DNA of 64,000 bases from Apteryx mantelli (Eukaryota > Chordata > Aves > Apterygiformes > Apterygidae), in contig NC_089980.1 in NCBI RefSeq assembly GCF_036417845.1, forward strand, positions 54,310,501 through 54,374,500, in the 5' to 3' direction. The position numbers were made by a program, and so were the translations under genes. Positions 62,387 to 64,000 of the stretch are shown in pieces. Under the pieces are notes generated by a model, which had not been told where the DNA came from, did no database searches, and worked only from the letters and a program-made list of their open reading frames with translations. Numbering within the stretch: position 1 is the stretch's first letter; every line of letters starts with the position of its first letter.

Positions 62387-64000
62387 GTGAATATAGTTTG
62401 CTTTCTTCATTAAAAAAAAAGTTCTGTAATGAGAAAGAAGTATGTTGTATTTAGCATTTCAGAAAATTTTGTAAAACTATTTTTTTTCTCAAAAGGCACA
62501 ATGAAGTATGAAGACATCATATAGGGAATTTTTCAAATGAGTGAGAAAATGACATCTGATATTCTTTGCTAATGTGTGTAATATTTTTTTAAATTTAAAT
62601 TTTATATTTATGAATAAAAATGCACAAATCGGAGAGAATCAAAATATAATTCTCATACCAGAAATAACTAGATCTGCTGACATTGCAGGTCCTGCTCTTA
62701 CAGTTGTATCTGTAAAGCTCCTAGCTTTATATTTCTACATAGAACTGACCTTTTGGCACCTTCATGTGCAATGTTGCATATTCGTTATTTTTTTTCACAC
62801 AGATATCAAGAATATCTGAAATCCATAACTATGAAAAAAAATGTTTTTATAACAGTCTGAAAGGGTTACACTGATCTTTGACTATGAGGAAGTCAAGAGG
62901 AGATCTTTGCTGGGGTTGCTAGTTTACACTACATCCTTGCTGCTTTGCTGCTTTTACCTGAAACTGCTTTTACCACTACACTGGTCACTGTCAGAGCTAC
63001 AGGTTTGGATTAGATGAGTCACATATCTATTTTAATGTAGCTATTTCTCTCCTTGTGCAGTAGGAGTCACAGTGTCTTGCAGTAAACAGTAACATTTAAA
63101 AAAATTGAAACGTGTTTGCTGCTTTATCATGTTCTCTTTTCTACATGTGCTACGCAGCAAAATGTGACCAATGGTACTGTAATGACAACGATGTAGAAAC
63201 TCTGTGTCCAGAAGTCAGGAAATGGTAAACAAAAGGTGGGAGTTCTCTACAGGCCCTCTTTTATGCTATGAATAAAAATATAATTTAGATACATGGGAAA
63301 TGTCATTTTAGAAACTTAACATTTTTTAAACTGTAAGAGGAGAAGATGCATACGTGTGTACATATATACATGTACATATATATACATAGGCGTGATAAAG
63401 CGAGTTGCTCAGGGTCCACAGGGTTCACTCAGCTTTATGTGGTTTTGTGACTGTGGGGCAGTATATTGAAGTTTTGTGACTCCTCTTTCCTCCCCAAATA
63501 ATCCTATATAGCTTGTGAGAAACCATAAATAATAAACTAGGTTTTGAGGTACAGGTTTACCACCCCAATCCCCCCTTGTATTTGTCAAAATAAAAATTTG
63601 ATACATTGATACTTTAGTGATTCTTCTCCTTTTTTTAGTTAATTTATAATACACAAGTTTTTCCAACTGCTACTTAGCCATTTGAGTTGGAGAAATGTAC
63701 CCTTATGAAGGGAGAAGGTAGTTTCAGTACTCCTGAGGGGAATTATTCAGATAGTCAGCTGTGATTGTATCACATGAAAAAGATTGGGCAACTCACCTGG
63801 TAGTGCTAATTACCTCTTGGATCTCCTGGCAAATCCATTTCTGCTTATTCTAAAGGTTTTACAAGCAATTCTGTTTTTTCCCCCTTTCAGGTACAAACTG
63901 GGTAGGTCAGATCTTAACTGATCTGGTAGCAACATTTGAAAAGAAAAATCAAGATGAAGAAAACAGTGTGAATGAGGAAGAACTACAAGAATTCCCCTAC
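62185..64000 (+). CDS. Second SULT6B1-like sulfotransferase, exons 1-2, partial at window end
   Basis: The coding exons seen are 62185-62386 and 63891-64000; the frame is open at the window edge. It is a PAPS-dependent cytosolic sulfotransferase of the SULT6B1 type, paralogous to the gene ending at 51,794. Exon 1 has the identical length (202 bases) and phase; the PAPS loop YPKSGTNW is split by the intron after the first base of Gly68, as in the neighbour. The N-terminus reads MEKPRKHFIDLVDKAIVAAN. Exon 2 reads TNWVGQILTDLVATFEKKNQ, then an acidic linker and EFPY. The ATG has A at -3 and G at +4. Visible motifs are intact, but the catalytic His and the RKG loop lie beyond the window, so activity cannot be judged. 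Whether this or the upstream copy is the orthologue of mammalian SULT6B1 is open. Confidence 0.92.
62387..63890 (+). other. Intron 1 of the second SULT6B1-like gene
   Basis: The intron is 1,504 bases, close to the 1,471 bases of the upstream copy's intron 1. Near 62,760-62,782 it shares TTCATGTGCARTGTTGYATA with the upstream intron (45,139-45,160). An AT/GT-rich simple-sequence stretch lies at about 63,352-63,388. Confidence 0.8.
63891..64000 (+). CDS. Second SULT6B1-like gene, exon 2 (partial)
   Basis: The acceptor is CCCCTTTCAG|GTACAAACTGG after a strong pyrimidine run. The exon is truncated by the window end at EFPY. By comparison with the neighbour, about 30 more bases are expected before its donor. 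Confidence 0.93.

Overview
The window is vertebrate nuclear DNA, most likely from a bird. The evidence is split genes with GT/AG introns, TATA and poly(A) signals, a dense CpG island at one promoter, low repeat density, and a recognisable 3' fragment of a CR1 LINE, the dominant avian retroposon. No prokaryotic, CRISPR, plasmid or viral system is visible.

Layout. (1) About 1-14,000, minus strand: a complete four-exon DACT2 (Dapper 2) coding sequence. Exon 1 lies in a CpG island at about 12,640-14,000, and the last exon runs to the stop codon at 237. The spliced frame is 2,460 bases (819 residues) and ends in the PDZ-binding tail KVMTMV. A (GGGGCC)10 repeat, read on the DACT2 sense strand, lies about 0.4 kb upstream of the ATG. 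A shorter relative sits just inside intron 1. (2) About 14,100-32,650: intergenic DNA without a recognised gene. It holds a pair of adjacent perfect palindromes built on TAATTA cores (16,689-16,727) and a fossil palindromic MITE-like element (about 21,052-21,175). (3) About 32,697-40,570, plus strand: a decayed SULT6B1-type cytosolic sulfotransferase. Remnants of six exons, and possibly a seventh, can be matched in order to the intact neighbour. (4) About 41,690-41,895: the CR1 fragment. (5) 44,598-52,572, plus strand: an intact seven-exon SULT6B1-like gene with TATA box, poly(A) signals and a 312-residue product. (6) About 52,600-62,100: intergenic DNA. (7) 62,185 to the window end, plus strand: the first two coding exons of a further SULT6B1-like paralogue, cut off by the window edge.

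The right half is therefore a tandem sulfotransferase cluster of two live copies and one dead one, all in the same orientation. It lies next to, and is read in the opposite direction from, DACT2, a regulator of Wnt and TGF-beta/Nodal signalling. The genes are neighbours with no evident shared pathway. The most interesting points are the C9orf72-like GGGGCC repeat in DACT2, the almost fully traceable sulfotransferase pseudogene, a Tyr-to-Phe change at a PAPS-contacting position of the intact enzyme, and the TAATTA palindrome pair. All homology statements rest on reading motifs by eye and on remembered family sequences. No database search was run.
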